Assembly: GCF_001742745.1 (NCBI RefSeq)
Contig: NZ_MJAK01000001.1
Coordinates: forward strand, 434,001-498,000
Reading direction: 5' to 3'
Source of the DNA: Curtobacterium sp. ER1/6
Lineage (GTDB): Bacteria; Actinomycetota; Actinomycetes; Actinomycetales; Microbacteriaceae
Length of the DNA stretch: 64,000 bases
The notes beneath the pieces were generated by a model, which saw only the letters and a program-made list of their open reading frames with translations, had not been told where the DNA came from and ran no database searches. A program made the translations under genes and the position numbers. Below are positions 25,166 through 34,800 of this stretch, piece after piece (within the stretch, counting starts at the first letter, position 1; each line of letters starts with the position of its first letter).

Positions 25166-26440
25166 TCAGTGCACGCTGAGCTCGTCGTAGGTGGCGGTGT
25201 CGAGCTGCTCGACCGCGCCGCCCGAGGCGGGGACGCGCACGAGCCCGGTGTTCGGGCCGTCCGTCGGCGAGACGAACACGTCACCCGCGCTGTCCGCGGC
25301 GGCCTCGGCGTCGGATCCGATGTCGAGCCCGCTGATCGGCACGGTGGTCACGCTCCCGGACGCGGTCCGCTGCCACAGGGAGCTCACCCGCGTGTCCGGG
25401 GTGCACGAGCCACTGGCTCGGGACGGCGCGGCGCACCACGTCGTGGTTCGCAGTGCACTGAGGACGTCGGTCCGGGAGAGGGCGACCACACCGTCGGGTT
25501 CGAGCAGGCTCGTCAGGGACGACGATCCCGACGGGGCGACGTCCACCGAGAAGTAGCCGCTCCCGCCCGTCGACCGGTTCCTGATGTAGACGTTCCCGGA
25601 GGTGTCGACGCCGAGGGCGACCAGGTAGTTGTAGACCCCACCCGGGATGCTCTGCCAGACACCGGACGGGTCGTACACGAGCACGGCCGCACTCTTGGTC
25701 TGCGCAGTGAGCCACCCGTTCGGGCTGACTGCCACGACGTCACCCGGTCCCACCGTCCGGGTGGTGGCCGACCCGTGCGGCAGTTCGATGATGGACCACG
25801 ACTGGGTGAAGAACAGGTCTCCGGCGTCGTCGGCGAGCAGCGCCCGGCCTGCCACCGAGACGCCGGTCGCGACCACCTTGCTGCCACCGCTCTCGGGGTA
25901 GGCGGTGATGGTGCGCCCGTCGGCGCTGGCGACGTAGGCGGTCCCCGCTCCGTCGACGGCGTACCCGGAGCCGGACCCGGTGATCGTCTGCCACGTCCCG
26001 CCGGCGACCGGGCGCCGGACCAGCGCACCGGCCTCGTTGATCGCGTAGAGCGACTCGACGTGCGCAGCGGGTCGGGTGTACCGGACCGAAACTGGAGCGC
26101 TCAGCGTGCGACCGCTCTTCGCGCGCACGGTGAACGTGTAGGTCGTCGCCTCCGCGAGGTGTCCGAACCGGGCCGAGAACGTCCGCGGTCCGACGGTCTC
26201 GGTGCTGTGGTGTCGGTGTCTCGCCGTCGGCGTCACGGACACGGTGTACCCGGTCACGTGCGCTCGCCGGACCGGCGGACCCGCCGACCAGGTCACGGTC
26301 GCGGAGTCGTCCTGACCGGTGACCGCCACGTGCGCGGGCGGTGACGGCTGCGAGGGCGCGGCGTCCGCCGGAGCGGCGGTCGTCAGCACGGCGACGGCGA
26401 TGAACGCGGTCGCGACGGCGAGCAGAGTGGGTCGTTGCAT
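25166..26440 (-). CDS. Secreted fibronectin type III / beta-propeller-like protein
   Basis: The 424-residue protein has a signal peptide (MQRPTLLAVATAFIAVAVLT, cleavage near ADA). One FN3 domain follows at about 30-120 (DSATVTWSAGPP, TTYTFTVRA), then about 300 residues of repeated short beta segments such as YAVDGAGTAYVASADGRT and LGVDTSGNVYIRN, as in NHL-type propellers. GGGGAGA lies just before the ATG. It is divergent from the GH43 gene and could bind a surface or plant polysaccharide; binding target is unknown. Codon bias is slightly less GC-rich than neighbours. Confidence 0.72.
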   Translation of the reverse strand: MQRPTLLAVATAFIAVAVLTTAAPADAAPSQPSPPAHVAVTGQDDSATVTWSAGPPVRRAHVTGYTVSVTPTARHRHHSTETVGPRTFSARFGHLAEATTYTFTVRAKSGRTLSAPVSVRYTRPAAHVESLYAINEAGALVRRPVAGGTWQTITGSGSGYAVDGAGTAYVASADGRTITAYPESGGSKVVATGVSVAGRALLADDAGDLFFTQSWSIIELPHGSATTRTVGPGDVVAVSPNGWLTAQTKSAAVLVYDPSGVWQSIPGGVYNYLVALGVDTSGNVYIRNRSTGGSGYFSVDVAPSGSSSLTSLLEPDGVVALSRTDVLSALRTTTWCAAPSRASGSCTPDTRVSSLWQRTASGSVTTVPISGLDIGSDAEAAADSAGDVFVSPTDGPNTGLVRVPASGGAVEQLDTATYDELSVH

Positions 26441-26667
26441 GGTCTCCCCGATGGTCGGTGCTCGACCTCCGTCGGTCGCGCCCGGGACGAGGGTGGCACC
26501 AGGACCGGCTCGACGGAACACCCCTGAGGCATCCGTACGGAACACCGCAACGACCCAGCACCGCACGGTCCTCGTCCGACCGACCGACCCGTCGGTACCG
26601 TCCGACCGCGTGCGGCGTACGCTCGCCCACGTCAGCACGCTCCTCGACGACGAGAGCAGGTCACACC

Positions 26668-28530
26668 GTGCGCCGACCCATGCAAGCGATCCTCACCGTC
26701 GCGACGGTCGCGGCGCTCGCCGCCACGTTCCTCCAGGCCGGTGCCGCCACCGCACCCGCGGTCGCCAGCACCACGTCGGCACGTGGTCCGGCCGCGCCGG
26801 ACCACCAGAACCCCATGACGCTGTCGCTGCCGGACGGGCAGACCGCCGCGAGCTGCGCCGACCCGACGGTCGTCCACGGCGTGGGGCGTGACCGGAACTG
26901 GTACCTCTACTGCACCACTGACGCGCTCACCGCGACGGACAAGACCCCCGACGGGTCGCTCGTCCAGCACGTCGTCCCCACGTACCGTTCGACGGACCTG
27001 TCCCACTGGACGTACTTCGGTGATGCCTTCACCACGAAGCCGGCATGGGTCGGGGACGCGAACGGCGTCTGGGCACCGGACGTCGTGTACCGCGACGGCC
27101 GCTGGTTCCTGTACTACGCGGCGTCGGACACCCCGACGGCGATCGCGCCCACGGGTGGCGGGTCGGCCGTCGGTGTCGCCACGAGCTCGAGTCCGACCGG
27201 ACCGTGGACCGACTCGGGCGGCCCCGTCGTCGCTCCGCAGGCCGCGCCGAACGGCACCGGGCAGCGATGGGAGTTCGACCCCGAGGTGATCACCGACCGA
27301 GGAGCCACGTACCTGTACTTCGGCAGCTACTTCGGCGGGGTGAACGTGCGACGCCTGACCTCGGACGGGCTGCGCTCGGTGCCGTCGAGCGAGCGCGAGA
27401 TCGCGATCGACAACCGCTACGAGGGCACCTACCTGATGCGCCACGACGGGTGGTGGTACTTCATGGGGTCCGCCACGAACTGCTGCAACGGTGCCCTCAC
27501 CGGCTACGGCGTCTTCGTCGCCCGGTCCCGCAGCCCGCTCGGTCCCTTCACCGACCGCGACGGTGTCGCGATCACGGCGACCCGGGTCGGCGGCACCCCG
27601 CTCCTCGCGCAGAACGGCAACCGCTGGGTCGGCACCGGACACAACACGGTGGTCACGGACCTCGCCGGCCAGGACTGGATCGTGTACCACGCGGTCGACC
27701 GCGACGACCCCTACTACGCCGGACAGGGCACCTACACGAAGCGTCCCGTGCTCATCGATCCGCTCGACTGGATCGACGGGTGGCCGGTCGTCCGCGGCGG
27801 CGCCGGTCCGTCCGACACCGTGCAGCCCGGACCGGTCGCCCAGCCCGGCGAGCGGCCGACCTACCGACCGAGCCGTGCTGCGACGGACGTACCCGGCCGA
27901 CTGCTGCGCTCCGCGTCGACGTCCTTCGACGGCTCCTCGCTGCCCTCGACCCTCTCCTGGGTCCGCGAACCCGACCCGGCCACGTGGACCGTCGGCGGCG
28001 GGGAGCTGCGCTGGCAGACCCAGGCCGCCGACATCCACCCGCCGACGACACCCCTCGCGTCCGTGCTCGCCGAGCCGGCACCGAGCGGGGACTACGTCGT
28101 CGAGACGACGGTCGCGGTGGACACCCCGGCGACCGGCGACGGGGTGAACTACGTGCAGGGCGGCCTCATCGTGTACGGCGACGAGGGCAACTACGTCCGC
28201 CTCACCTCGAACTCGATCTTCGACACCCGGCAGACCGAGTTCGGCAAGCAGGTCTCGCCGCAGCCCGCCGGGTCGCCGACCTACGGCAACATGGTCGTCG
28301 GACCGGTCGGTGACCGCACCACGCTGCGGATCGTGCACCGCGTGGTCGGCGGCCAGCACCGGTACACGGCGTACACGAGCGACGACGGGCGGCACTTCGT
28401 CCGGGGCGGCACGTGGACGGCGGACCTCGGGGCGCACCCGCGCATCGGCCTGATCTCGCTCGGTGGTTCCGGGTTCACGAGCACGTTCGACGACCTGCGC
28501 GTGAGCACCGTCCGGAGCGTCCACCGCTGA
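26668..28530 (+). CDS. Secreted GH43 family glycoside hydrolase
   Basis: The 620-residue protein has a signal peptide and a five-bladed GH43 domain (about 45-370). Catalytic residues are visible as the base Asp in SCADPTVV, the pKa-tuning Asp in GVWAPDVVYRDG and the acid Glu in YEGTYLM. Residues about 410-620 form a beta-sandwich like the DUF1349/concanavalin domain of arabinan- and xylan-active enzymes. The GTG start is preferred because AGCAGG lies 7 bases upstream; an ATG four codons later is possible. It probably releases arabinose or xylose from plant cell-wall polymers. Confidence 0.87.
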   Translation: MRRPMQAILTVATVAALAATFLQAGAATAPAVASTTSARGPAAPDHQNPMTLSLPDGQTAASCADPTVVHGVGRDRNWYLYCTTDALTATDKTPDGSLVQHVVPTYRSTDLSHWTYFGDAFTTKPAWVGDANGVWAPDVVYRDGRWFLYYAASDTPTAIAPTGGGSAVGVATSSSPTGPWTDSGGPVVAPQAAPNGTGQRWEFDPEVITDRGATYLYFGSYFGGVNVRRLTSDGLRSVPSSEREIAIDNRYEGTYLMRHDGWWYFMGSATNCCNGALTGYGVFVARSRSPLGPFTDRDGVAITATRVGGTPLLAQNGNRWVGTGHNTVVTDLAGQDWIVYHAVDRDDPYYAGQGTYTKRPVLIDPLDWIDGWPVVRGGAGPSDTVQPGPVAQPGERPTYRPSRAATDVPGRLLRSASTSFDGSSLPSTLSWVREPDPATWTVGGGELRWQTQAADIHPPTTPLASVLAEPAPSGDYVVETTVAVDTPATGDGVNYVQGGLIVYGDEGNYVRLTSNSIFDTRQTEFGKQVSPQPAGSPTYGNMVVGPVGDRTTLRIVHRVVGGQHRYTAYTSDDGRHFVRGGTWTADLGAHPRIGLISLGGSGFTSTFDDLRVSTVRSVHR

Positions 28531-28564
28531 TCCGCGGACACGCGGACACAGCCGCGGAAAACAC

Positions 28565-28592
28565 GAAGACCCCCGGTCTCCCGGGGGTCTTC
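28565..28592 (+). terminator. Terminator after the GH43 gene
   Basis: GAAGACCCCCGG pairs with CCGGGGGTCTTC (12 bp) around TCTC, followed by TCGTGG. It also separates the gene from convergent tRNA genes. Confidence 0.85.
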
Positions 28593-28595
28593 TCG

Positions 28596-28670
28596 TGGTG
28601 GGCGATACTGGGATCGAACCAGTGACCTCTTCCGTGTCAGGGAAGCGCGCTACCGCTGCGCCAATCGCCC
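28596..28670 (-). tRNA. tRNA-Val (GAC)
   Basis: The minus strand begins GGGCGATTGGCGCAGCGG and has anticodon loop CCTGACACG with GAC, T arm GGTTCGATCCC and a 3' end CGCCCACCA, so CCA is encoded. It is the last of a three-tRNA transcript (Gly, Cys, Val). Confidence 0.95.
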
Positions 28671-28685
28671 AGAGGAGTGTGGAAC

Positions 28686-28759
28686 TGGAGGTGGGGACGG
28701 GATTCGAACCCGCGTGGACGGCTTTGCAGGCCGCTGCCTAGCCTCTCGGCCACCCCACC
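28686..28759 (-). tRNA. tRNA-Cys (GCA)
   Basis: The minus strand begins GGTGGGGTGGCCGAGAGG, carries GCA in the loop CCTGCAAAG, GGTTCGAATCC in the T arm and ends CCCCACCTCCA with encoded CCA. Confidence 0.95.
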
Positions 28760-28841
28760 ATCGAGGTTCACGTCTCCGTGAGTACCCGAACGGTGGGATA
28801 CCCTCTGGTGAGTCGTGGTCGTCCGAGGACTCCCACACTCG

Positions 28842-28913
28842 AGCGGATGACGAGATTCGAACTCGCGACCCTCACCTTGGCAAGGTGATGCGCTACCACT
28901 GCGCCACATCCGC
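28842..28913 (-). tRNA. tRNA-Gly (GCC), copy 2
   Basis: The 71 bases are identical to the tRNA-Gly at 16326-16396. It has T as discriminator and no encoded CCA. It is the first gene of the Gly-Cys-Val set. Confidence 0.95.
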
Positions 28914-28986
28914 ACTTCGAGAGCCCCGCTGATCTTGCCTGGCCGGGCCGCTCCTGTCTGCCCGCTGTCGCGGCGACGAGAAGAAC

Positions 28987-29014
28987 TCTATACGAACCGG
29001 GACCCATCCGCCAA
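28987..29014 (-). promoter_or_regulatory. Promoter of the tRNA Gly-Cys-Val operon
   Basis: On the minus strand TTGGCG and TATAGA are 16 bases apart. The first tRNA starts about 74 bases downstream. Confidence 0.6.
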
Positions 29015-29158
29015 AATCCTCCCCGTTCACCGGGCGTGTCCCCCGTGTTCACGCCGATCGGGGCCCTCGGGAGCGCGGGGCGGACGCATGCCGGCGCCCG
29101 TTCCTTCCCATGACGACTGCGATGCCGAGCGGGAACGGGCGTACCTGGCGATCCCGAT

Positions 29159-29263
29159 CGACCAGGTGTGCCCGGATCGACCAGGGATGCCCGCTCCGAC
29201 CAGGCACCCGGACGCCCGGATCGACCAGGCACGCCCACTCCGACCAGGCACCCGGGACGCCCG
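29159..29263. repeat. Tandem CGACCAGG repeats (19-25 bp units) upstream of tRNA-Val
   Basis: CGACCAGG occurs at 29159, 29178, 29197, 29222 and 29241, giving spacings of 19, 19, 25 and 19. The array sits inside a 470-base gene-free stretch between two divergent tRNA promoters. I see no gene in that stretch. Confidence 0.7.
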
Positions 29264-29333
29264 CCCGCGACGGAGCACGAGCCCGCTCCGACCGCACCCG
29301 AGCGACCGCGCCACACCCGGGGCGCACGCCGTG

Positions 29334-29363
29334 TTCGGTCGAGTGCCGAACGTCCGCTACTAT
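29334..29363 (+). promoter_or_regulatory. Promoter of tRNA-Val (CAC)
   Basis: TTCGGT and TACTAT are 18 bases apart, and the tRNA begins 21 bases after the -10 box. Confidence 0.55.
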
Positions 29364-29384
29364 CGACTGGCACGCAAGTGCAGG

Positions 29385-29457
29385 GGGCGATTGGCGCAGT
29401 TGGTAGCGCGCTTCGTTCACACCGAAGAGGTCATCAGTTCGAGTCTGGTATCGCCCA
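29385..29457 (+). tRNA. tRNA-Val (CAC)
   Basis: It begins GGGCGATTGGCGCAGTTGG, has loop TTCACAC with CAC between CTTCG and CGAAG, T arm AGTTCGAGTCT and ends TATCGCCCA. CCA is not encoded. Confidence 0.95.
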
Positions 29458-29485
29458 CGTGCTCATCCAGAGCCTGAAGAACACC

Positions 29486-29523
29486 CAACAGGAGCCCGGC
29501 GCCCACGCGTCGGGCTCCTGTTG
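29486..29523 (+). terminator. Terminator after tRNA-Val
   Basis: CAACAGGAGCCCG pairs with CGGGCTCCTGTTG (13 bp) and is followed by TTTC, 29 bases after the tRNA. Confidence 0.85.
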
Positions 29524-29555
29524 TTTCTCCGATCACACGCACCACCCAAGGACCC

Positions 29556-31073
29556 ATGACCGACGTCGACCTCGAGTTCTCCCGCGTGCGCGCGGTGCTC
29601 GACCGCCCGACCCTCCGGCTCATGTCCCGTCCCACGAGCGCCGCCGTCATCGCTGTGTTCCGGACGGTGTTCGACCGCGACGTGCAGTACGTCCCCGCGG
29701 ACCGGATGCACCTGCAGGTCGAGGAGCACGTCGCCCGGCTGCAGGCCACCGGTGCCCGGGTCCCGGCGAGCGACCAGGCCGAGGGCGACGTCGACGCGCG
29801 TCCGAACGGCCGCGCGCTCTGCCGTGACTGGGTCGCGGCGCAGTGGCTCGTCCGCTCGAACTCACCCGACGGCGACGAGCAGTACTCGCTGACGAGCCAC
29901 GCCCTCGAGGCCCTGAGCCTCGTCGACGCCCTGAGCGCCGACCGTGCCCTGATCAGCGAGAGCCGCCTGGCGATGATCGTCGACGCGGTGCACCGGTGGG
30001 CCGCCCGCGCCGAACCCGACCCCGAGGTCCAGGTGCGGCGGCTCGACGCGCAGATCGCCGAGCTGCAGGCCGAGCGTGACCGGCTGGTGCGCGGCGAGGT
30101 CGTCGAGGCGGTCGACGACGCCCGGATGCGGGACGGCTACACGAACATCTCGGACCTCATCCGCCAGCTCCCGAGCGACTTCAAGCGCGTCGAGGAGGCG
30201 GTCGCGACCATGCACCGCTCCATCGTCGAGGACTTCCGGCAGGAGGTCCGGCCGATCGGCGAGATCCTCGACGACTACCTCGCCCGCACCGACGACCTCA
30301 TGCAGGCCACGCCCGAGGGCCGCGCCTTCGAGGGAGCCTTCGAGCTGCTGCGCGACGACGCCCTGCTCGTGCGACTCCGCGACGACATCGCCGTGATCCT
30401 CGCGCACCCGTTCGCCGAGTCCCTCGGCGCGGGCGAGCGGCGGGCCTTCCGGAACACGGTGAGCATCCTCCGCCAGGGCATCGAGGACGTCCTGGCCCAG
30501 CGCCGTCAGCTCACCGCGACCCTCCGCGACCAGATCGTCGCGCACGACGTCGTCCGCGACCGCGAACTCGAGGCCGTCCTCCGGTCGGTGAACCGCGGGC
30601 TCGCGGCGTGGATCGACTCCGGGACCGCCCGCGACCGCGTGCCGCTCGGCCTGCTGCCCGCCACCGCCGAGGTCGGCACGCTCCGCGAGCGTCTGCACGA
30701 CCCCGACAACGACACGGTGCCGCCGCCGATCGAGGAGCCCGACGACGACGTCTTCGAGGAGCTCGACGTCGAGTCGCTCCGTCGGCACGGCGGCCCGCTG
30801 CTCGCCGAGCTCCGAGCGGCCCTCGGCAGCGCCCCGGACAGCGCGGCGGCGTTCCACGCCCTCCCGCCGGAGCAGCGCCGTCCCGTCGAGCTCTTCGGCC
30901 TCGCGCACCTGCTCACCGGCAACGACGACTTCGAGACGGCCGCGCACGTCGTGCCGCACCGCACGGTGCGTCCCGACGGCGAGACGGTCACCTTCCACAT
31001 GCCGGTCGCCGCACTGACCCCCGCGCGGCCGGACGACCAGCACGACGACGACAACGGCCTGGAGGCACGGTGA
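29556..31073 (+). CDS. jetA: Wadjet/Mks condensin kleisin subunit JetA (MksF), DUF3375
   Basis: The 505-residue protein matches the DUF3375 family by VDLEFSRVRAVLDRPTLRLM at the N-terminus, EYSLTSHALEALSLVDAL-like winged-helix segment, ISESRLAMIVDAVHRWA, a central coiled region (RRLDAQIAELQAERDRL) and a C-terminal segment. In Wadjet systems JetA is the kleisin that bridges the JetC heads and recruits JetB; the complex extrudes and restricts circular plasmids. AAGGA is 3 bases before the ATG. It is the first gene of jetABC, just after the tRNA-Val terminator. Confidence 0.9.
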   Translation: MTDVDLEFSRVRAVLDRPTLRLMSRPTSAAVIAVFRTVFDRDVQYVPADRMHLQVEEHVARLQATGARVPASDQAEGDVDARPNGRALCRDWVAAQWLVRSNSPDGDEQYSLTSHALEALSLVDALSADRALISESRLAMIVDAVHRWAARAEPDPEVQVRRLDAQIAELQAERDRLVRGEVVEAVDDARMRDGYTNISDLIRQLPSDFKRVEEAVATMHRSIVEDFRQEVRPIGEILDDYLARTDDLMQATPEGRAFEGAFELLRDDALLVRLRDDIAVILAHPFAESLGAGERRAFRNTVSILRQGIEDVLAQRRQLTATLRDQIVAHDVVRDRELEAVLRSVNRGLAAWIDSGTARDRVPLGLLPATAEVGTLRERLHDPDNDTVPPPIEEPDDDVFEELDVESLRRHGGPLLAELRAALGSAPDSAAAFHALPPEQRRPVELFGLAHLLTGNDDFETAAHVVPHRTVRPDGETVTFHMPVAALTPARPDDQHDDDNGLEAR

Positions 31074-31849
31074 GCGACACGACGCCGGCTCCCGTCGACG
31101 AGACGGACCCCGACACCATCGACGCGGCCCCCGCGGACGGCTTCCGGACGGACGACGTGGACGACGAGCGCGACGAGACCAGCTTCGCCCTCTTCGAGGG
31201 CGACGAGGGACGGCTCGACGAACCGCAGCGGCGCGCCCTGGTCGCGCTCCTCCGGCACACCTACGTCAGTGCGCGGACGCACGCTGACGAGTGGCGCGCG
31301 ATCACCGACGGCGAGCACCAACTCCGGTCGCGGCTCAACGACCTGTTCCTCGAGCTGCACGTCGACCGCGACCGCGAGGTCGCGTGGAAGCGCCAGGCCC
31401 GCTCGGAGAGCCAGCGCCGCGCGTTCCCGACGCTGCTGCGCGACGTGCCGTACACCCGCGAGGAGACGATCGTCCTCGTCTGGCTGCGCATGCGGTTGCG
31501 AGCCGACACCCGTCCCGGCCTCGACCAGGTCGTCGTCGACCGGTCGGAGATCCTCGGGCACGTGTCCGGCTTCCTCCCCGCGACCACCGACCGCACCCGC
31601 GACGAGGCCCGGGTCGCGAAGGCCGTCGAGCGCCTCGTCACGGCCCGGATCCTCATCCGCACCACCGACCCCGACCGCTTCCGCGTCGCGAGCGTCGTGG
31701 AGGTGCTGCTCCCCCTCGAGCAGCTCCGCGAACTCGACCGCTGGCTGACCAGCGCGACCACCGACCGTGGCGAGCCGACCGACGGCGGCGACCCGGGCCT
31801 CCCGGCCGACCCGACCGACACCGACGACGAAGGCGAGACGGACGCATGA
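31070..31849 (+). CDS. jetB: Wadjet/Mks condensin KITE subunit JetB (MksE), DUF4194
   Basis: The 259-residue protein has acidic termini around a DUF4194 winged-helix core: QRRALVALLRHTYVSA, LNDLFLELHVDRDREVAWK, RAFPTLLRDVPYTREETIVL and RILIRTTDPDRFRV. It binds the kleisin in MksBEF complexes. GGAGG lies 4 bases before the GTG, which overlaps the jetA stop. An ATGA overlap joins it to jetC. Confidence 0.9.
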   Translation: MSDTTPAPVDETDPDTIDAAPADGFRTDDVDDERDETSFALFEGDEGRLDEPQRRALVALLRHTYVSARTHADEWRAITDGEHQLRSRLNDLFLELHVDRDREVAWKRQARSESQRRAFPTLLRDVPYTREETIVLVWLRMRLRADTRPGLDQVVVDRSEILGHVSGFLPATTDRTRDEARVAKAVERLVTARILIRTTDPDRFRVASVVEVLLPLEQLRELDRWLTSATTDRGEPTDGGDPGLPADPTDTDDEGETDA

Positions 31850-34800
31850 CCGACACCGCGATCGACGGCTCCGTCATCCCCGCGCTGTTCGACACCGTCG
31901 CGCAGTGGCGCGCGGAGTCGATGCAGGTCGTCAACTGGGGCGGCTTCCACGGCCACCGGCACGTCGAGCTGTCCGGCACCGCGACGCTCATCTCGGGCGC
32001 CTCGGGCACGGGCAAGTCGACGCTCATGGACGCCTACCTCGCCGTCATGATGCCGTCGGACGTGCCCTTCAACGGGGCCTCGAACGACGCGACGACCGGC
32101 CGCGCCCGGAGTGCCGACCAGCGCAACCTGCTGACGTACCTGCGGGGCAAGGTCGACACCCGTCGCGACCCCGAGACCGGTGCACTGCGCGACGTGAACC
32201 TCCGCGGCGACGACCAGACCACCTGGGGCGCGGTCGCGGTGACCTTCCGCAACGACGACGAGCGGCGCTTCACCGTGCTCCGCGCCTACCTCGTCCCGAA
32301 GCGGGCACGCGGCGTCGGCGACATCCAGATGACGATGGCGACCGTCGACGACACCTTCGACCTGCGCCGGCTCGAGGAGTTCGTGCCGTCGCGGTTCCAC
32401 CACCTCGAGCTGACCGGCCGGGTGCCGGGGCTCGTCGTGCGCGACACCTACCAGGAGCTCGCGTACACGCTGCAGACGCGGCTCGGCATCGGTGACTCGG
32501 GTGGCGGCAACCGGGCGATGCGGCTGCTCGCCCGCATCCAGGCGGGGCAGCACCTGCCCACCGTCGACGCGCTGTACAAGTCGCTCGTGCTCGAGACCCC
32601 CGGTACGTACGAGGCCGCCGACCGGGCACTCGCGCACTTCTCCGCGCTCGACGAGGCGTACGAGGCGATGGACACCGAGGAGCGCAAGGTACGCATCCTC
32701 TCGCCCATCGTCGGACTGCACGACGAGATCGCCCGCGCGAAGGCGGCCGCCGACGCCCTCGACGGCATCGCCACGGGTGCCGAGGTGTCGCCGTTCGCGC
32801 ACTGGACCGCCTCGCGGAAGCGCGCGCTGCTCGACGCCGAGGTCGAGCGGAACGGCCGGGAGCGGACGGCGGCACGCGCCGACGTCGCCGCGACCGAGGC
32901 ACGCCACGGCGCACTGGAGGTCGAGCTCCGGGAGGCCGAGGGACGGCTCCGCGACCAGGGCGGCAACGCCCTCGCCCAGCTCGAGGACCGGATCGACCGC
33001 CGCACGCGCGAGCGGGACGTCGTGGCCCGGGCACGGCGGACCTTCGACGAGCGCACGGCGACCCTCGACCTGTCGCTCGCCACCGAGGCCGACTTCACGC
33101 GGGCGCAGGGCGCGTCGCACGGGTTCCTCGGGGCGTACGCCGCGGCCCGTTCCGAGCTGGACGACCGACGCGACGCCCTGACCCGCGAGGAGTACCCCCT
33201 CCTCGACCGCGAGCGGACCCTCCGGCAGGAGCGCCGGTCGCTCGAGCACCGGCAGGGCGCCATGCCGCTGCCGATGCACGAGGCCCGGCTCGCGATGGCC
33301 CGGGCCGCCGGGATCGCCCCGGAGTCGCTGCCCTTCGTCGCCGAGCTCCTCGACGTGCTGCCCGCCGAGGAGCAGTGGCGCACCGCGATCGAGTCCGTCC
33401 TGGCCCCGGTGGCCCGCACGCTGCTCGTCGACGCCGACCAGCTCTCGGCCTTCAGTGCCGCGATCGACTCGCTCCAGCTGCCCGTGCGGGTGCAGTTCGA
33501 GGGCGTGCCGACGGGGCCGCACCTCGACCTCGACGGCGACCCCGCGATGGTGTCCGGCAAGCTCGCGGTCAAGGACTCGCCGTTCAGCACCTGGGTGCGC
33601 GAGCGCATCGAGTCCGACCGGATCGACGCCCGGTGCGTCGCATCGGCCGCCGAGCTGGGCGGCGAGGGTCGTCGGGTGACGCTGTCGGGCCAGCTCCGCG
33701 ACGGGCGTCGCGGCGCGCACGGTGACCGGCGGCAGTCGAACGTCATCGGCTTCACCAACGAGGCCCGGGTCGCGTCCGTCGAGCAGGAGCTCGCGGCGAT
33801 CGCGCAGGACCTGACGACGCTCGAGGCCCGCCGCACCGACGTCGCCCAGGACATCGCCGCGCTCGACGCCCTGCGCGCCGCACACCAGCACGTGGTCGAC
33901 ACGACGTGGGACGGCATCGACGTCGTCGGCATCGAGGAGTCCCTCGCCCGGCTCGACGCCGAGCGCCAGGCGCTGCTCGCCGCCGACGACGGCCTCCGCA
34001 CCCTGCGCGAGTCCGTCGCCCGGCTCCGACGCTCCCTCGACGAGGCGGCCGACCGCCGCGCGGCCGCACGGCTCAGCGTCACCCGGCTCGAGGAGCGCCA
34101 CGCCGTGCTCGTCGACGGGCAGGACGCCGCGGCCGAGATCCTGGCGCGCTTCGAGGACACCCCGGAGTCGCTGCCGGACGCCGAGCAGTCGCGGCTGCTC
34201 ACCGAGACGTTCGCGGAGGTCGGCGCCCCCGACGGCATCGACGGCTTCGACGACGCCACCCGCCGGCTGCGCCGACGGCTCGAGGAACGGCTCGCGCAGG
34301 CACTCGACGGCGCCGCGGCGGCGTCGACCGCGCTCACGCTGACGTTCCAGCGCTACCAGGACGCGTGGCCCGACCCGAACCTCGGCACCGGGGTCGCCTC
34401 GTACCCGGACTACGCCGCCATCCTCGACCAGATCGTCGCGACGGGCCTCCACGCACGCCGCAGCGAGTGGCGTCGTCGGCTGTCGCAGTGGAGCGGCGAG
34501 GACCTCGTGCCGCTCGCCGGGGCCTTCGACCGGGCGGTCGTCGAGATCGAGGAGCGGCTCGAACCGGTCAACGAGATCCTCCGCGAGCTGCCCTTCGGTG
34601 CGAACCGGGACCGCCTGAAGATCCAGATCCGCCGGGTCACCCGCGAGGACGTCACCGCCTTCCGCCGGGAGCTCCGGGCGCTCTCGGCCTCGGTGGACAC
34701 CGAGCTCACCGACGACGTGCTCGAGACCCGGTTCCGCCGGCTCCGGCGCTTCATGGCCGTCATCCGGCCCGAGCCCGGTGCCGCCCGCGGGCGCACCACC

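Noticed and set aside
29049..29420. A minus-strand frame of 123 codons across the CGACCAGG repeats
   Set aside because: Its repetitive translation is produced by the DNA repeat, it runs into the tRNA-Val gene, and no ribosome-binding site is present.
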